Shown in pieces: positions 23,001-36,200 of a DNA stretch of 64,000 nt. The stretch spans positions 124,001-188,000 of the forward strand of contig NOWV01000036.1 in the NCBI GenBank assembly GCA_003344405.1, in the 5' to 3' direction. The translations under genes were made by a program, and so were the position numbers. Source of the DNA: Trichoplax sp. H2. Taxonomy: Eukaryota > Placozoa > Uniplacotomia > Trichoplacea. The notes beneath the pieces are model-generated. The model was not told the DNA's origin, searched no databases, and worked only from the letters and a program-made list of their open reading frames with translations. Position 1 is the first letter of the stretch. Each line of letters begins with the position of its first letter.

Positions 23001-26000
23001 GTACATTTGCTAAGAACGAAAATACTTTTCTTAGTTCGTTTTCTCTGCATGAGGGTAGCAAGTACGATAATCCATTTCCTAGAAGAACATCAAGTTGATT
23101 GAATGTTTCAAATGAATCATAATGCAAAGCCACAACCGTATAGGCAATAGAGCAGTAAATATTATCAATGGTAGATGAGAGCTTACAAGGTATGTTTTCT
23201 GTTAGGTATTACCTGAGAGCAACTTAATTTCTGATAATCGAAATCCTTTGCTTGCGGTAAATATTTCCTCTACACTATCAGTATAAAGTACTACGCAGTC
23301 CCACAAATGCCGACGTTTCGTAATATCATTTTGGCAATAATTAAAGTCACTAGAGTATAGAATTATTATTTTAGAATGAATTAAACTATAGCAAGCAATA
23401 AACATCAATAATATTTTACTGCACGTACTTGCATGTAACGATAAAAGCGTCTACAATAATACCCGCAATATGGAAAATATTCATATTTTTGGTAATATAT
23501 AGTTGTGCCATTGCAAAATAGCCTATGTACATCCAGCAAATAATTGAGAATATGAGGATTTATGTTGTTCAGGCAATAAATAATAATAGGAAGATGAAAT
23601 ATTATTTACTTTACCTTTCTTTATTATTAACTCTTTTTGTGTTTCCAAATTTCTTGAATCAAGCATTGCGAGAAGGTCGAACATTTTCGTCGTCTACAGG
23701 TAAAGAAGGTACTGGTAAGGGATAAAGGATCATCTCTCCTTGTATTAAATATCTTATAAACTATTTTTCATATACCACATCTTCTGCATCAGCAATACAA
23801 GCCAGCGTAATATACAAACTCAGAAAATTATGCAATCCTACAGCATTTAATTCTCCCATTCGACGCTTGTGAAATTTAGAGTATATTCTAATTGCAAGAA
23901 GAAAATCTTATTACAAATGATGTGCTATCGAGAAAAGAAGCAATGGATATGATTTACAGAGCATGTTTAAATTACCTTCCTTTTATTTGTTTCCATATTC
24001 GATTCGAATTCTCTATTGACAAGAGGTCCTTCAAATGGAATGCAAGATGTTGCAGAAAGTAGCCGTAGCTATTTTCATCTTGTCTATTGCTATAAAGCCG
24101 AAATGTTAATAAGTCAGAAACGATTTCTTATACCTCATTGAGCCATTAATAAATTTCAACCGCTGACAGTATACTTAACTTAGATCTCACCTCTCATCTA
24201 TCCCTTGACACCTTAAAACACATTTATCCATCCATTCACGAGCAGAGCGACTAACAATTACATCAAATAAGAATCGATAACAAAACAATAAGTAAAATAG
24301 ACCTCAGTGAGCACTTTAAAACAGATGTTAAAGTAAAAATTAGTAACCAACTCGTTACCTTAGTATGGGTACGTTATCTATCGATTGCAAATCAAGGCGA
24401 TATGAATCATTCTATAGTCACGTAATAAAAAAAATACTCTTTCTAACCACTACCATTTAAACAATATCGACATCATATTAGTATTAACAGAGTTTGTAGC
24501 ACCAACCAATCGCCGATGAAAATAGTCCCACATCCATAATATTACATCTGTATTTGCACCCCAATTCTTCGAAAGCATTAAACAAAACTGTAAATGAAGT
24601 CGACGATTCCCTTCTCCGATATCCTGATCCTGATAAAAGCGTATAATGTAATCCAATTAATATCATCAAATAATGAAAGGTAATGCTATCATTATAGTAG
24701 TGATTGCAGTATAAATAGCACCAACCGGAGATAAACTTAATTTCAATAAGTCTTGCACAATAATCCAGTTGCTAGGTCGACTTGTCTAATGATGATAAAT
24801 GTAACTTAATGAGCTCCTAACACGTCCAAAACTTGTTAAGTAGGACAACATCTATATTTACTAAATTTTATATGTTACGCTTCGTGCAAGCGAGTACTAT
24901 AGTAGTAGTATGATTGCTTTATCAGTCTATGTACTCTAGAAGGTTCAGATTTTAATTGGCCGCGGGCATCGTACGAATACAGGGTAGTAATACTAGCCAA
25001 TAACCACCAGCTAAAAGTTAGTGGGTCTTTGCAGTTAAACTGGTTGCTACCTGGCGAAAATAAACAAACCATCGTGGTTGGGTAAGGTTGATACTATAAT
25101 TTAAATGGTTTCTTTTAACGATAACAAGTGTAACATACAATTTTTCGGCACATGGTCGTCATCATGAACTGTATCAATGCTTAATATTTTGCTAATCACG
25201 GCACTGTTTAGGACACTCCAAAATGCCTAAGTATAAGTAAAAGAAGAAAATTTATACGAATACAATTAAATACCTAATTAAAGCGGTGATACGAAGTAAG
25301 CTGATGGGTGCATTGTACCTGTGCACCATAGTTTTTGGAAATATCATCTGTAGTGTAAATAACTGTCAACCAAACTTGCAAGCAACAGGAGCAAGGAAAT
25401 GGAAGCGATCTCTTCCGTTCTTCGGCTGATGATGCCTTCAAGTCATGTTTTGATTAGATTAATTACATCATAACTTATACGCATTAAGACGATAGAATAG
25501 TATTACAACAAGTGAATTTACTTTGCTAAATATATTGCTTGCAACCATCACCAACTCCCATAGAATATCGATGCATGCAGCTTCTACGTTAACGTTACCT
25601 ACAGAATAAAAGTACAACAATATTATTCGGATATGTAACTTTAATTACAAAGTCAGTACCATTCTTTAAAAATAGTAATGAAAGGGTTTAATACTCAGTT
25701 TTTATTGTACTAACATTGTTTCGACATTAGCCTATAGAGTGTTTCTATGTAGCAAAAGTGCATATCTAAATGCAAATGAAATAGATGATCGGTGATAGGT
25801 CTACTACTGCTAACACGGAATGCTATTTGATGCGGTGTTAATGAGTCATAATATTGAAATAAATGGCCACTATAGGAAATAGCCTTCGATAATTGTTCTG
25901 CTAAAGCCGACGACAAAGACAACTGTTGCGTATAGAAAGCATAATCTCGTAACATTGGATGAGATTCGAAATCGTCCATATACCTGTAATAGAAAACACG

Positions 26001-27205
26001 CATAAAATATAATAATGGCAAAATTTAGCAATTAGCAAACTATGCAATCCCTTCATTAATTCATTCAGATTATTTATTAACAATGTTCTCGGTAACTTAT
26101 TACCTATATACAAATATACAAATGTATAACAAAAATTCAGCCATTTCATGACGTTGCTGGCCAAGATTGGTTTCTGTAAGTATAAACAATGATTGAAATA
26201 GAGTATTGTTAGTGTTTGTATTTCAAGTTTAATCGCACACAAAAATATTATATTAAAACGAAGTTGAAGAAATTATTTCTTTCATATTAGCAATTAGACC
26301 TGTCAAATCCTGTCTACTAATTGGATTCTTGAATGTTAGAATCTTTTGCCTTCAAGCATGAAACAAAGCAAAAATAAAATGTTAGCCAACCAATGCAGTA
26401 CCAGTAGGTATAAAAGAGGCCGCATGGATCTCGAATTGATGTACAGTAGGTATTCGACATGATTCCTAACAACTAATATACTCGTACTCGTATCACTATC
26501 AAGTGAAGTATAGCATGATGAATAAACAGCTAACCTCAGTAAAGCAAAAAGTTTATCAGTGTGTTGAGCAAGTGCTAATGGAGTAACCCAACGACGACCC
26601 ATTAATGAACAATTGGACCGTTGGAAAGCTTCAATTTGTGGATCTTGAGACTTTAGAAATCTGTGTAACAATTCAAACTTTTAGCTATGATGTATTCAAT
26701 CATCCTTGATACTGATGTGAAATATCGCCTCTACTCAATGAATCAGTCACCATTAGCTTAGGTTGCACCTTACCGAGCAAGACGGCCACTGCCTATAAAA
26801 GTGGATATTGATACATTTTCTAGCTGTAACAAATTCATTTCATGGCGACACTTGAACCAATGAGCTTCGACATCATGCCCTGAATGAAGACAAGGACAAG
26901 CAATATCACTTTCAGTATTGATGTTTAATTTTCAAAGGTGGAAGCAGGAGAGCTGCAAGCATGCACAGCCATAATCTACTCTAGCTTTCCTTGCAGGCTC
27001 ATTTTGAATACCATCTACTACACATTGACGATTACATGCATGATTTACCTGTGGAAAGGGCTCGATCTAGCATCGGATTGCCCTTTTGCGGGATCATTAA
27101 ATCAGTCTTCTCGCTGAAATCATCATCTGAAGATGGCAATGACGTTGTTGACGAACCACTTAATGATATCAAGTCGTCCTCGACGGCGATATCCATAGGC
27201 TCCAT
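20050..27205 (-). CDS. MMS22L: MMS22L orthologue, replication-fork repair factor (1134 aa, 33 exons)
   Basis: In animals MMS22L pairs with TONSL at stalled or broken replication forks and promotes RAD51 loading and homologous recombination in the nucleus. Exons, 5' to 3': 27205-27049, 26879-26774, 26660-26535, 25983-25715, 25598-25522, 25435-25319, 25226-25139, 25050-24935, 24785-24726, 24629-24454, 24250-24212, 24089-23976, 23887-23776, 23693-23615, 23522-23429, 23349-23213, 23078-22988, 22898-22620, 22530-22459, 22369-22220, 22131-22086, 21994-21917, 21822-21707, 21631-21571, 21451-21338, 21243-21142, 21061-21017, 20921-20899, 20792-20714, 20635-20577, 20464-20370, 20260-20200, 20116-20050. 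They total 1135 codons. Recognisable family segments: FHLHLDMHFCYIETLYRL, KDPLTFSWWLLASITTLY, CLMLSKNWG...ILWMWDYF, RIYSKFHKRRMGELNAVGLH, WDCVVLYTDSVEEIF, CRENELRKVFSFL and LIDMLLLP. They occur in the same order as I recall for the vertebrate protein (about 1240 aa). The N-terminus is acidic and serine-rich. The ATG context is GCCATGG with an in-frame stop upstream. One exon is only 23 nt. Residual uncertainty is in a few small exon borders. Confidence 0.93.
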
Positions 27206-27213
27206 GGCACAAT

Positions 27214-27252
27214 TTATTCAAGATGACTGGATTCACTGGAAGAAGTCGCCAT
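27214..27252 (-). promoter_or_regulatory. Upstream ORF in the MMS22L leader (12 codons)
   Basis: An ATG in good context (AAAATGG) opens MATSSSESSHLE and stops 8 nt before the MMS22L ATG, in a different frame. Such a uORF would be expected to reduce or condition main-ORF translation. Whether it lies in the transcript depends on the unmapped transcription start. Confidence 0.45.
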
Positions 27253-27417
27253 TTTGGATTCTTTGCTAGACAGGACGAACTGCAAGGATGAAAGTGACGT
27301 CGATCAAGAGCTGACTCGACAACAAGAAACAACACGAAAGACGGACGATTCAACCAACACTAGGACCTGACCCGGTCAAAAGATGAAAGTTATGCAGCGT
27401 CAATCTCGACCAAGGGG

Positions 27418-27700
27418 ATGCTGAGTCTTTACAGCGTACAGTACAGTACAGTGTCGTTTTTGCTCATACGCGAACAGTACTTGTACTGTACAAGAACAAC
27501 AACCGTGTACTGTAGGTCGGGTGAAAGTTATGAAACGTCAATCTCCAGTTCTCAACCGACGGCATACAGTACAGTACTGACATGCTGTACGTCCATCCAC
27601 GAACTGAAATCAGTGTACTGTACAGTGTACAGTACCCTACAGTACTCTCGTAGGCATCACTTTGCATGTTTATACACGTTCGTCTCTATTCGTCTTAAAG
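27418..27700. repeat. GTACTGTA/TACAGTAC-rich palindromic sequence upstream of MMS22L
   Basis: Many copies of short palindromic blocks such as CAGTACAGTACAGTG, GTACTGTAC and TGTACTGTACAGTGTACAGTA occur within about 240 bp. The same vocabulary reappears in the minisatellite at 59.4-60.07 kb. The long open frames over it (27418-27960 plus and 27464-27667 minus) are a by-product of the repeats. Confidence 0.7.
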
Positions 27701-29010
27701 CACTCTCACAGGGAGACCTCGAAATCCGAGGGGAAGCTGTCCACGGTTGTATCACAGAGATGCACGACGGAGTTTATATACGGTACAAGCTCGTCTCAGC
27801 ATACTCTCACAATGACAGCTCAAAATCCGACTGGGACGCTGTCCAAGGTTGGATCACAAAGATGCACGGCGGTGTTTATGTTTACAAGCGGTACACGTTC
27901 GTCTCGACACACTCTCACAGAGACAGCTCGAAATCCCAGTCTGACGCTGTTCAAGGTTGAATCATAGACATGCACGACGGTGTTTATAGACTGTCACTGT
28001 GCGGTAAACGTTCGTCTCAACACACTCTTTTTTAACACAGACAGCTCGAAATCCCAGTCTGACGCTGTCCAAGGTTGAATCACAGAGATGCACGACGGTG
28101 TTTATAGACTGTGCGGTATAAGTTCGTCTCAGCACACTCACACAGACAGCTCGAAATCCCAGTCTGACGCTGTGCAAGGTTGAATTACAGAGATGCTCGA
28201 CGGTGTTTATTGTCATTCTATACGGTAAACGTTCGTCTCAACACACACTCAGACAGCTCGAAATCCCAGTCTGACGCTGTCCAAGGTTGAATCACAGAGG
28301 TGCACGACGGTGTTTATTGTCATTCTATACGGTAAACGTGCATCTTTAAGACGCTCTCATAGAGACAGCTCGAAATCCGAGAGTGACGCTGTCCAAGGTT
28401 GAATGACAGAGATGCACGACGGTGTTTATGCTCGGTATACGTTCGTCTCAACACACACTCAGACAGCTCGAAATCCCCATGTGTCACTGTCCAAGGTTGA
28501 ATCGTAGAGATGCACGACCGAATAGCTTGTTTCTACGGTAGGCAGCTCAAAATCCGAGCGTGTCGCTGTCCAAGGTTGAATGACAGAGATGCACGACGGT
28601 GTTTATGCACGGTATACGTTCGTCTCAGCACACACTCAGACAGCTCGAAATCCCAGTCTGACGCTGTTCAAGGTTGAATCACAGAGGTGCACGACGGTAT
28701 TTATTGTCATTCTATACGGTAAACGAGCGTCTTAACACACTCTTTTTTAACACAGACAGCTCGAAATCCGAGACTGACGCTGTCCAAGGTTGAATGACAG
28801 AGATGCAAGACGGTGTTTATGCTCGGTATACGTTCGTCTCAACACACACTCAGACAGCTCGAAATCCCCATGTGTCACTGTCCAAGGTTGAATCGTAGAG
28901 ATGCACGACCGAATAGCCTGTTTCTACGGTAGGCAGCTCAAAATCCGAGCGTGTCGCTGTCCAAGGTTGAATCACAGAGATGCACGACCGTCACGACAGT
29001 TGCTATGCCA
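27700..29010. repeat. Minisatellite, 13 units of about 80-120 bp with higher-order structure
   Basis: Thirteen diverged tandem units share CAGCTCGAAATCC, CTGTCCAAGGTTGAATC, GATGCACGACGGTGTTTAT and GTTCGTCTCA. Repeats of CTGT(C/T)CAAGGTTG fall near 27.74, 27.84, 27.95, 28.07, 28.17, 28.28, 28.39, 28.49, 28.57, 28.66, 28.78, 28.88 and 28.96 kb. The units around 28.39-28.57 recur as a group 391 bp downstream (28.78-28.96), a higher-order repeat. The array is GC-richer than its surroundings and lies upstream of MMS22L. ORFs on either strand here are repeat artefacts. Confidence 0.85.
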
Positions 29011-30273
29011 CCGAAGGGAGATGACAGAATGGCAAATGTTGCCAATCGCCAATGTCTCGCGCTTACAGATTGAATGGATTACTGTTTCTTATAGATCTAT
29101 ATCTAACCTTGCGAGTCTAATAATACCGAGTGTCCTTATACCTGTAAATTCTGTGTATCTTTTGGCGTTTTGAATCTGTCTTACAATAAAGCGCTCCTCT
29201 CCGACACAGTCTCTTTGTGATAGAAGTCTCCTGAATATCTACTTTATAATATGACCAATGATGAGCAAATTGCCAATGAATACTTGGGTAATTTAATAAT
29301 GGCTTTGCAAGAAACAATTATCTTAGCATATTTTAAAGGGTTAATTATTATCAAATAATATTAAAATAACGATTAGCATAGTACCAATAATGTTTTCCGC
29401 TGATGCCTAACTAAAGTCAATTAATTCCAGCTTCTTATTTTACTAGCCAATATCTCAAAAACGAAATTCAATTTCTTCGCTATCAAAGACACACTTATAT
29501 TCATCATATTTATGTAATTATCTTCATTATTATTTTATAATTTATTATATATGCCTCCACAGAACCTAATTTGTTCTTATAGGCTACCTCTTCTGAAATT
29601 TCTAGAATTAATTTTCTAGAAATTAAGCTGATAAGCGTATAAAAGTAGAACGATGTAAACCTATCGAAATTTTTTGTTGGTAGTCGCATTTTTACTTTCA
29701 ATTTCTTTCATTTTCAGAATTTGCTAGTTAACTATATTTCTCTAAGCGTTACTAAAGCAATATATCCATTAATTAATTATCACTTAATAGAAACGTCATT
29801 CAAAACAAGTTCATACCATTTCAACATATTTTATTCTACGTTTAGAGCAATAAAATTGTTATGAAAGATTTAAAAATAAGATTATTACAGGAAATTGTTA
29901 TCAGAAAAGGATATCAAAGTACTAGGGTTGCTATAAGATATTTTATGTAACGCACTTAGGATAGGACCTCTCCGTATGGTTAAAATTTCCTAAGGACATG
30001 GTCAGTAATCTATTTTAGCTAGGTCAATAACGTTCATTCTATCCCCTTCCATCGTATTGATAATATGTATGAATATTAGCGTACAGAGAACAATAAATTG
30101 TTATTACTCGCACAGATTGCCATAAAGAAGAAACTTCAAGGACTAAATAATTCAAAATTAAATAGCATAAACAAAGAACCGTACTTAATTCTGGTATAAA
30201 AATAATCATTTCAAAAATGGCTCAATAATTTCATTGCATTTTAAAATTAATTTTGCCAATTATAGATAATAAC
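29011..30273. other. AT-rich intergenic region
   Basis: Between the minisatellite and the 3' end of the first JmjC gene. The only ORFs are short (28901-29173, 29117-29317, 29510-29701) without domain features. It contains a long AT palindrome (AATTTCTAGAATTAATTTTCTAGAAATT-like, near 29596-29623). Confidence 0.55.
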
Positions 30274-33200
30274 TTATAATTCATCGCGATTACTTGAACT
30301 TTCGTCATCAGCTTGTCCATCTTTTTCGTCTCCTGTTTGTGACTAATTTATTTCGATCAGATAAATTCAAGAATGGGATTAGTTATTATCTTTTAAGAAG
30401 TATACCAATAATTTAAGCAAAAATTGGGATAATTTGCAACAACTGTGGTAATATCATTATAATTTTTAGTCTACTTGCAAAGATATAACTATCAGAATAA
30501 ATAAACTATGCAATCTATTTATGTTTTTGCATTAATACACTTACTAAATCATCATCTTCAGATTCATCACTATTAGAAAGAGGTACAAATAATGATAGCT
30601 TTTCCGATAGCTTGCTGTTGTTCTAATTTTAAATAGAAACATATTGACAAGATGTGAATAATCAGTGCTTTCTTACAGGGTTAAAATATTATTGGAGAAA
30701 TGACTGCAATAACAGTATTCAGCAAATTCTTAAAGAATTTTAAAGGTAACCTCATCAGATATATTATTAATTTCTTCTGTTGTGATAATGCCATCTTTGT
30801 CAGTATCTACTTTTGCAAATATCTAAGTAGTTTAATAAAATAGATTGCACCATGTGGATGTTACATAAGCTATAATCTGGCCATGCTGAAATATTAGAAA
30901 GAACTACTGGAATACTTCATTCTCGTAAAATACCTCGATACAAAATCGTTTGGCCTGCTTCAATTCCTCTTCATCTGATTGCTCAGGTAGGCTCTAAGGA
31001 ATAAAAATGGAATTAAAAAAATACGCACAACATGTATCAAGCTTTTTCGATGATATAAGGGTTCTAGACTGCAACCTCCTGGTTAAATATTTTAAAATTC
31101 TAATTTTTAACCTGAATCCTGAATGGCACAATTTTAAAGGCTACAGCTAATTAGAATGATTCTTGTCAATTGAAAATGACATATCCAATTAGGCAATAAC
31201 TTTTTAATCATAAACTTAGCTGACAGAGAATAGCAAAAATGAACAGGGCATCTACTTGATAAAATTAAGATTCTAAGATTTCCATTTTTAAGAGCTTTAA
31301 AGTAATAATATTTTACTGTTAGTTACACTCTAATTTGATCGAAAATAAGTATCATCAGTAGCTAACGATGCCTGCAGTATCTTCAATAACTCAATTTTTC
31401 CTTAAGTAGTGAATAATTTTTACCACAAACATTGTTAACGGAATGAATGAATTTCAATGGTAATTTCTAATACTGGAATACTTCACGATTTAAATATATG
31501 AAGTTAATAGATTGAGAAAATTAACGTTTAATGTGGAATCTTATTAAATTGTAATGTTCTCATTGATCAAGTTTAAAAGCATCCCAGTGATGGACGTTAT
31601 TGAATACGAACCATCGAAAGACTTTTTACAAGTGTCTTCAGATCATTTTTCTTCGCATCTTCGAAAAGCCACTTGAGATATTCCCTAAATCTACATATTA
31701 AATAAGTGAACATGTTTCAAAATTCGTCAATAGACAACCATGATAAACAAATTATACGATATAATTCAACTTTAGCCCGTTGTGAATCAATTTTACTATT
31801 TGACTCTCCGAACTTAATCTACTCCCTACTCGAGGTATTCATCATCTTCAGCTGGGTCTGTAAGCCCAGTAAAATTAGTTTCATTTAGAGTTTGCGAAAC
31901 TTGCTGGACATCTTTGCATAAGCTTGCGTCATATGATTTTTCAGCAGGTAAAAACCAAGTATTTACGGCAATATTGCGATTATAAGATCGAACATGATGA
32001 TACCTATAGATAACGCCATTAGCAGCAACAGTTTTATAATTAGAGTTAGACTATACAAGAAAGAACAAATTATGATAAAATATCCTCCAGACTGTAACAT
32101 TATATCATCGATCCACGTAGCCTATAAAAACTAATAGACTGAAGTTTCTCATTGGTATAGGGAATCAGATAAATGCCCTTATTTATTCCAGTCCTGCTAA
32201 GCACAAACCAAATTATCTACAAATATATGTAAATACGTCGCAAGCTATCGAAGATAGTAGAAAAATCTAGTATATAATTCAGTATTTAATCACAATACCA
32301 TTTTTTGGTAAGTAAATAGCTCGAAATTGCAGAAAATGATGCTGTGAATTATAATAGTCAATGAGTGGAATAATGAAGCATATGCCTTACACTTGGTAAC
32401 AACAAGGATAGGTATACGTATATTGGAAATTTCACTAAACTTTACAAAACCTCCATCAATGCATGCTCAGAGAATAGCATGAACTAAAGAATCAAGACTG
32501 GAAATAGAGCGTGGTAAAGAATTGAATATCCTAGTTTTACTTACCAAAAAACTGGGATGTATAAACAATCGCCAGGCTCCATATGGACATGTATGTAAGA
32601 TACCTCGGCGAGCTTTGGAAACTTGTTCAAATCTACACTGAAATATTATAAGTTAAAGATGCATTTTCATTACTAGGAGTGCCATTTGCTATCTTACTAG
32701 CATTTAGATACTGGGTATATCAATTGTAGAAATAATTGTGGATCTATTTGGATGGCTAATAATGCAAATATATATTATAAGACACTGTTTTAAATCCTTG
32801 ATAGAAACAATTAGCGCCTGCATTGTAGATTAGAAAATTTATAGCAACGTCCATAAAAGTCATTTCGATGTTTATTACGCTTAGAGACACACACAAAAAA
32901 TAATTGTGAATACTACTTCTTATATAGACAAATGATTAATACTGATATCAATTATATATATTTAAGTACCATTACAAACCTAAGCTTAAAAGAATAGTAC
33001 ACATATATACAAGTATACAACATTGGACTCTTGTTATAACTGCTTTAAGAATATCATATTTCTTTGCTGTAATGATATCGCATATTTAGTAATAATTTCT
33101 ATCCTTAAAGGATGCTCATGATACGTATTGTAGCCTTTTTAAATCGATAGATATAGAAGGGCTTTATATAAAGTGAGATTTTATAAGAAATGATAATACT

Positions 33201-36200
33201 TCTTATTTTAATTTTGCAGACACTTAATTACATTGGGTCATAGTGCTATCTTACCTGTCTACATCAACGTTGGAATAAGCACCTTTAGAAACTTCGATTA
33301 ATTCCTTAAGAGCAAAATAGGAAATCAATGACCATAGTCAGCTTAAACGCTAAGAAAAAAGCTGCTATTGTTATTCCACTATATTGGTTCTATTTCATAT
33401 TTTAATAGGCAATAAAGCAATGGCTAGAATATTCCTAGGTTGCAGTGACTTAACGTACGCTAACGTAAAATTAAAGGCATTTTCATAATTGATAAACAAA
33501 TCGATTATTTGATGTTACCTCTCTCGGATAACTACTATTTATCATAACTAAATCTTTTGTACCACGAAATAAACAGTTGAGATTCTGGTACCCATCTGTA
33601 TGTAGAACAGACTTTGTTCCGCCACTGCTAAACCACATTACCTAAATTAGAACGCATGACATCAATTTCACATTATGGCTATTTGAAAAATTTATCCTAG
33701 AAAAGCTCGAGTACCTAGCTGTCATTGCTAACACTTACATCATCAGTCAGAGTAAATACTTGACATTGCAAGCAGGACGGCAGGTATACATCTTTTCTAC
33801 AATATAGGTACAAAGATTACCATCGAAATTAAATTAATGGAAAATGAATAAAATTATACGTACAGAAAGCATAAAATATCGTTTAATTATGTACAATGCA
33901 TAATCATGGTTAAATTTTGAATGCACTTATAGCACACAATATCCACATGAAGTAGGAGAAGATTGCAATATACTATCGATTGAAATCATAATGGAGTCGT
34001 AATAATGAACTGGATTTTAGCAACATGCTTAAAATCATTTGTGAAATACGGTAAATATCTTTCATGAGTCTATAGTCTATAAATAATTATAGTCCTTCTC
34101 TAGAATAGCTTTAATTAATATTAAATGAGGGTAGACAGTCGTACTTTGTAAACCCAAATCATACTATAACCAAAAGAATAGATGGGAATTAATGATGGTG
34201 CGGGAAGACTTCATAAACTAGCTATCCTTTAGGCATAGTCACAGTAATTCATTGGATTCTTACGACAATGCTAAAATACTGCATGAAATAGGGTAGATAT
34301 TATCTTATTAGCATAGTAGTTAATCACTGTTATCCTACTCTAGAATGGCACTAATATTAAGTAAGAATGGACAGTAATTTACGTCAGATCGAAGTCATAA
34401 TATAGCTGCAATGATAAAGTAGATTTAGTATGGCAAAGTCTATGGAATCATCTATAAATTAGCTACCCTTAAAGTCGTCAATTAAATACAGTAGATATTT
34501 TTACGTTAACCTATAGTCAATATTTATAGTCCTTCTCCAGAATGGCACTAATTGTTGACTAAAAATGGATGGTAGATTACTGCAGACTGAAGTCATAATA
34601 TAGTAGTAATGACGGATCAGAATCAGTACGATAAAGTCTATGAAACAAGTTATTCTCAAAATCGTCTATCATATAAAGTAGATATATTTACATTGCCCTA
34701 TCGTATAGTCAATAATTTAGTTCTTCTCTAGAATGGAATGGTACTAACGTTGAGTAAGAATGAATTGTAGTTTACTGCAGATTAAAGTCATAATATAGCT
34801 ACAACGACAGATCCGATTTAGTTTGGTAAAGTCTTTGAAATTAACTATGAACGAGCTATCCCTAAAATCCTTTATTAAATACTTTTTTTAATTTCACATT
34901 AAGCTATAGTCAATAATTTTAGTTCTATTCTAGAATAGCATTGATGTTAAGTAAGAACGGACGGTAGTTTATTGCAGATATAGTCATAATATATGTAGTT
35001 AAAACGACGAATTAGATTTAGTATGGTAAAATCTTTGAAATCATTTATGAACTAGCTATCCTTAAGATCGTCTATTAAATACACTAGTTATTTTTATTTT
35101 ACCCTATGTTAAGAAATTTAGTCCTAGTCTTGAATTTTACTAATTTTAAGTAAGGCCTAGCAGCAGTTTACTTTAGAACGAAATCGTAATAGAATTTCAA
35201 CGATGGAATAGATTTTGTAACATGTGCGAGTATTTCTGAAATCATCTATGAGCTAGCTGTCTATCTTTCAAATCCCCTATCAAATACGGTCAATAACTTT
35301 GCATGAACATAAAGTCAATCGTATTAATCCTTCTCTAAAATGATACTAATATTAAATTAAGAGTAGGTAGTAGTTTTCTTGGATCAATACCATCGTCTTG
35401 CAATAAAAAGGACTTGATTAAATAACCTTTTACTGAAATTATCTATAAACTAGCTGCCATTAAGACGTTACTAAACTCGAGCCATTTTAGGAGTTTTAGC
35501 AGAATAGATAGAAATTTACTTCTGTCGAAAAAAGGTAAAATAATGATAGGTGTAAAATGTTACATGCTGTTTTGTTTAGCAGTAAGTAATAGCATTGATC
35601 GATTTGATGTCAATTTTCGTTTTACGTAACAACAAGTGTTAGCTAATGGAAAACTATCTTAATGATTGAGGTTGGTTTTAACTCTGAGCGTTTGCTTAAT
35701 TCGCTATCAAAGCAATACAGCTAATTTCGGCCAAAATGGTTGCTATTACATTAACGAGAAACAAGTTCTAGGTAACAATATTCGCATGTAAGGATTTATT
35801 CAAGACCTATGGATTACCATAGAACTAGTGGATGAATCTACTGATCCATTTTCAGTAAAAATCTCACAATCTAAGTCAACACCATACCATCAAGGAGAAA
35901 CAATTTCTATACAACTGTTTTAATATTGAAACTAATCCCTAAAAAATGAAATCGAAGGGATATTTATCTGCTACTTTACCGAAATGGCTCTGGCACTTTA
36001 TCGACCATATATTCGTTAGTATTATTATAACGAAGTAGAAAATCTTTAAACGACATATCTTCAGGCATTATTGTACGATTTTCTTTTTTCCGTTGTTCAA
36101 CACTGATATTAACATTAGCTGATTCTGGCTCAGCTAAGAAATAATCATCTGACCATAACTTAAAAGCGGGCGATGATTTGGCAGCATCTTTCATCAATAA

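Noticed and set aside
26991-27269. Plus-strand 92-codon ORF over the MMS22L first exon
   Set aside because: It is the antisense shadow of the MMS22L first exon, which has a start, donor and phase agreement on the minus strand.
27418-28216. Long overlapping ORFs on both strands at 27.4-28.2 kb
   Set aside because: They lie wholly in tandem repeats, where absence of a stop in one unit is copied to the next; the proteins are repeat translations.
27700-29010. Regularly spaced repeats resembling a CRISPR array
   Set aside because: Units are long, variable and contiguous without unique spacers, and the genes around are eukaryotic and intron-split.
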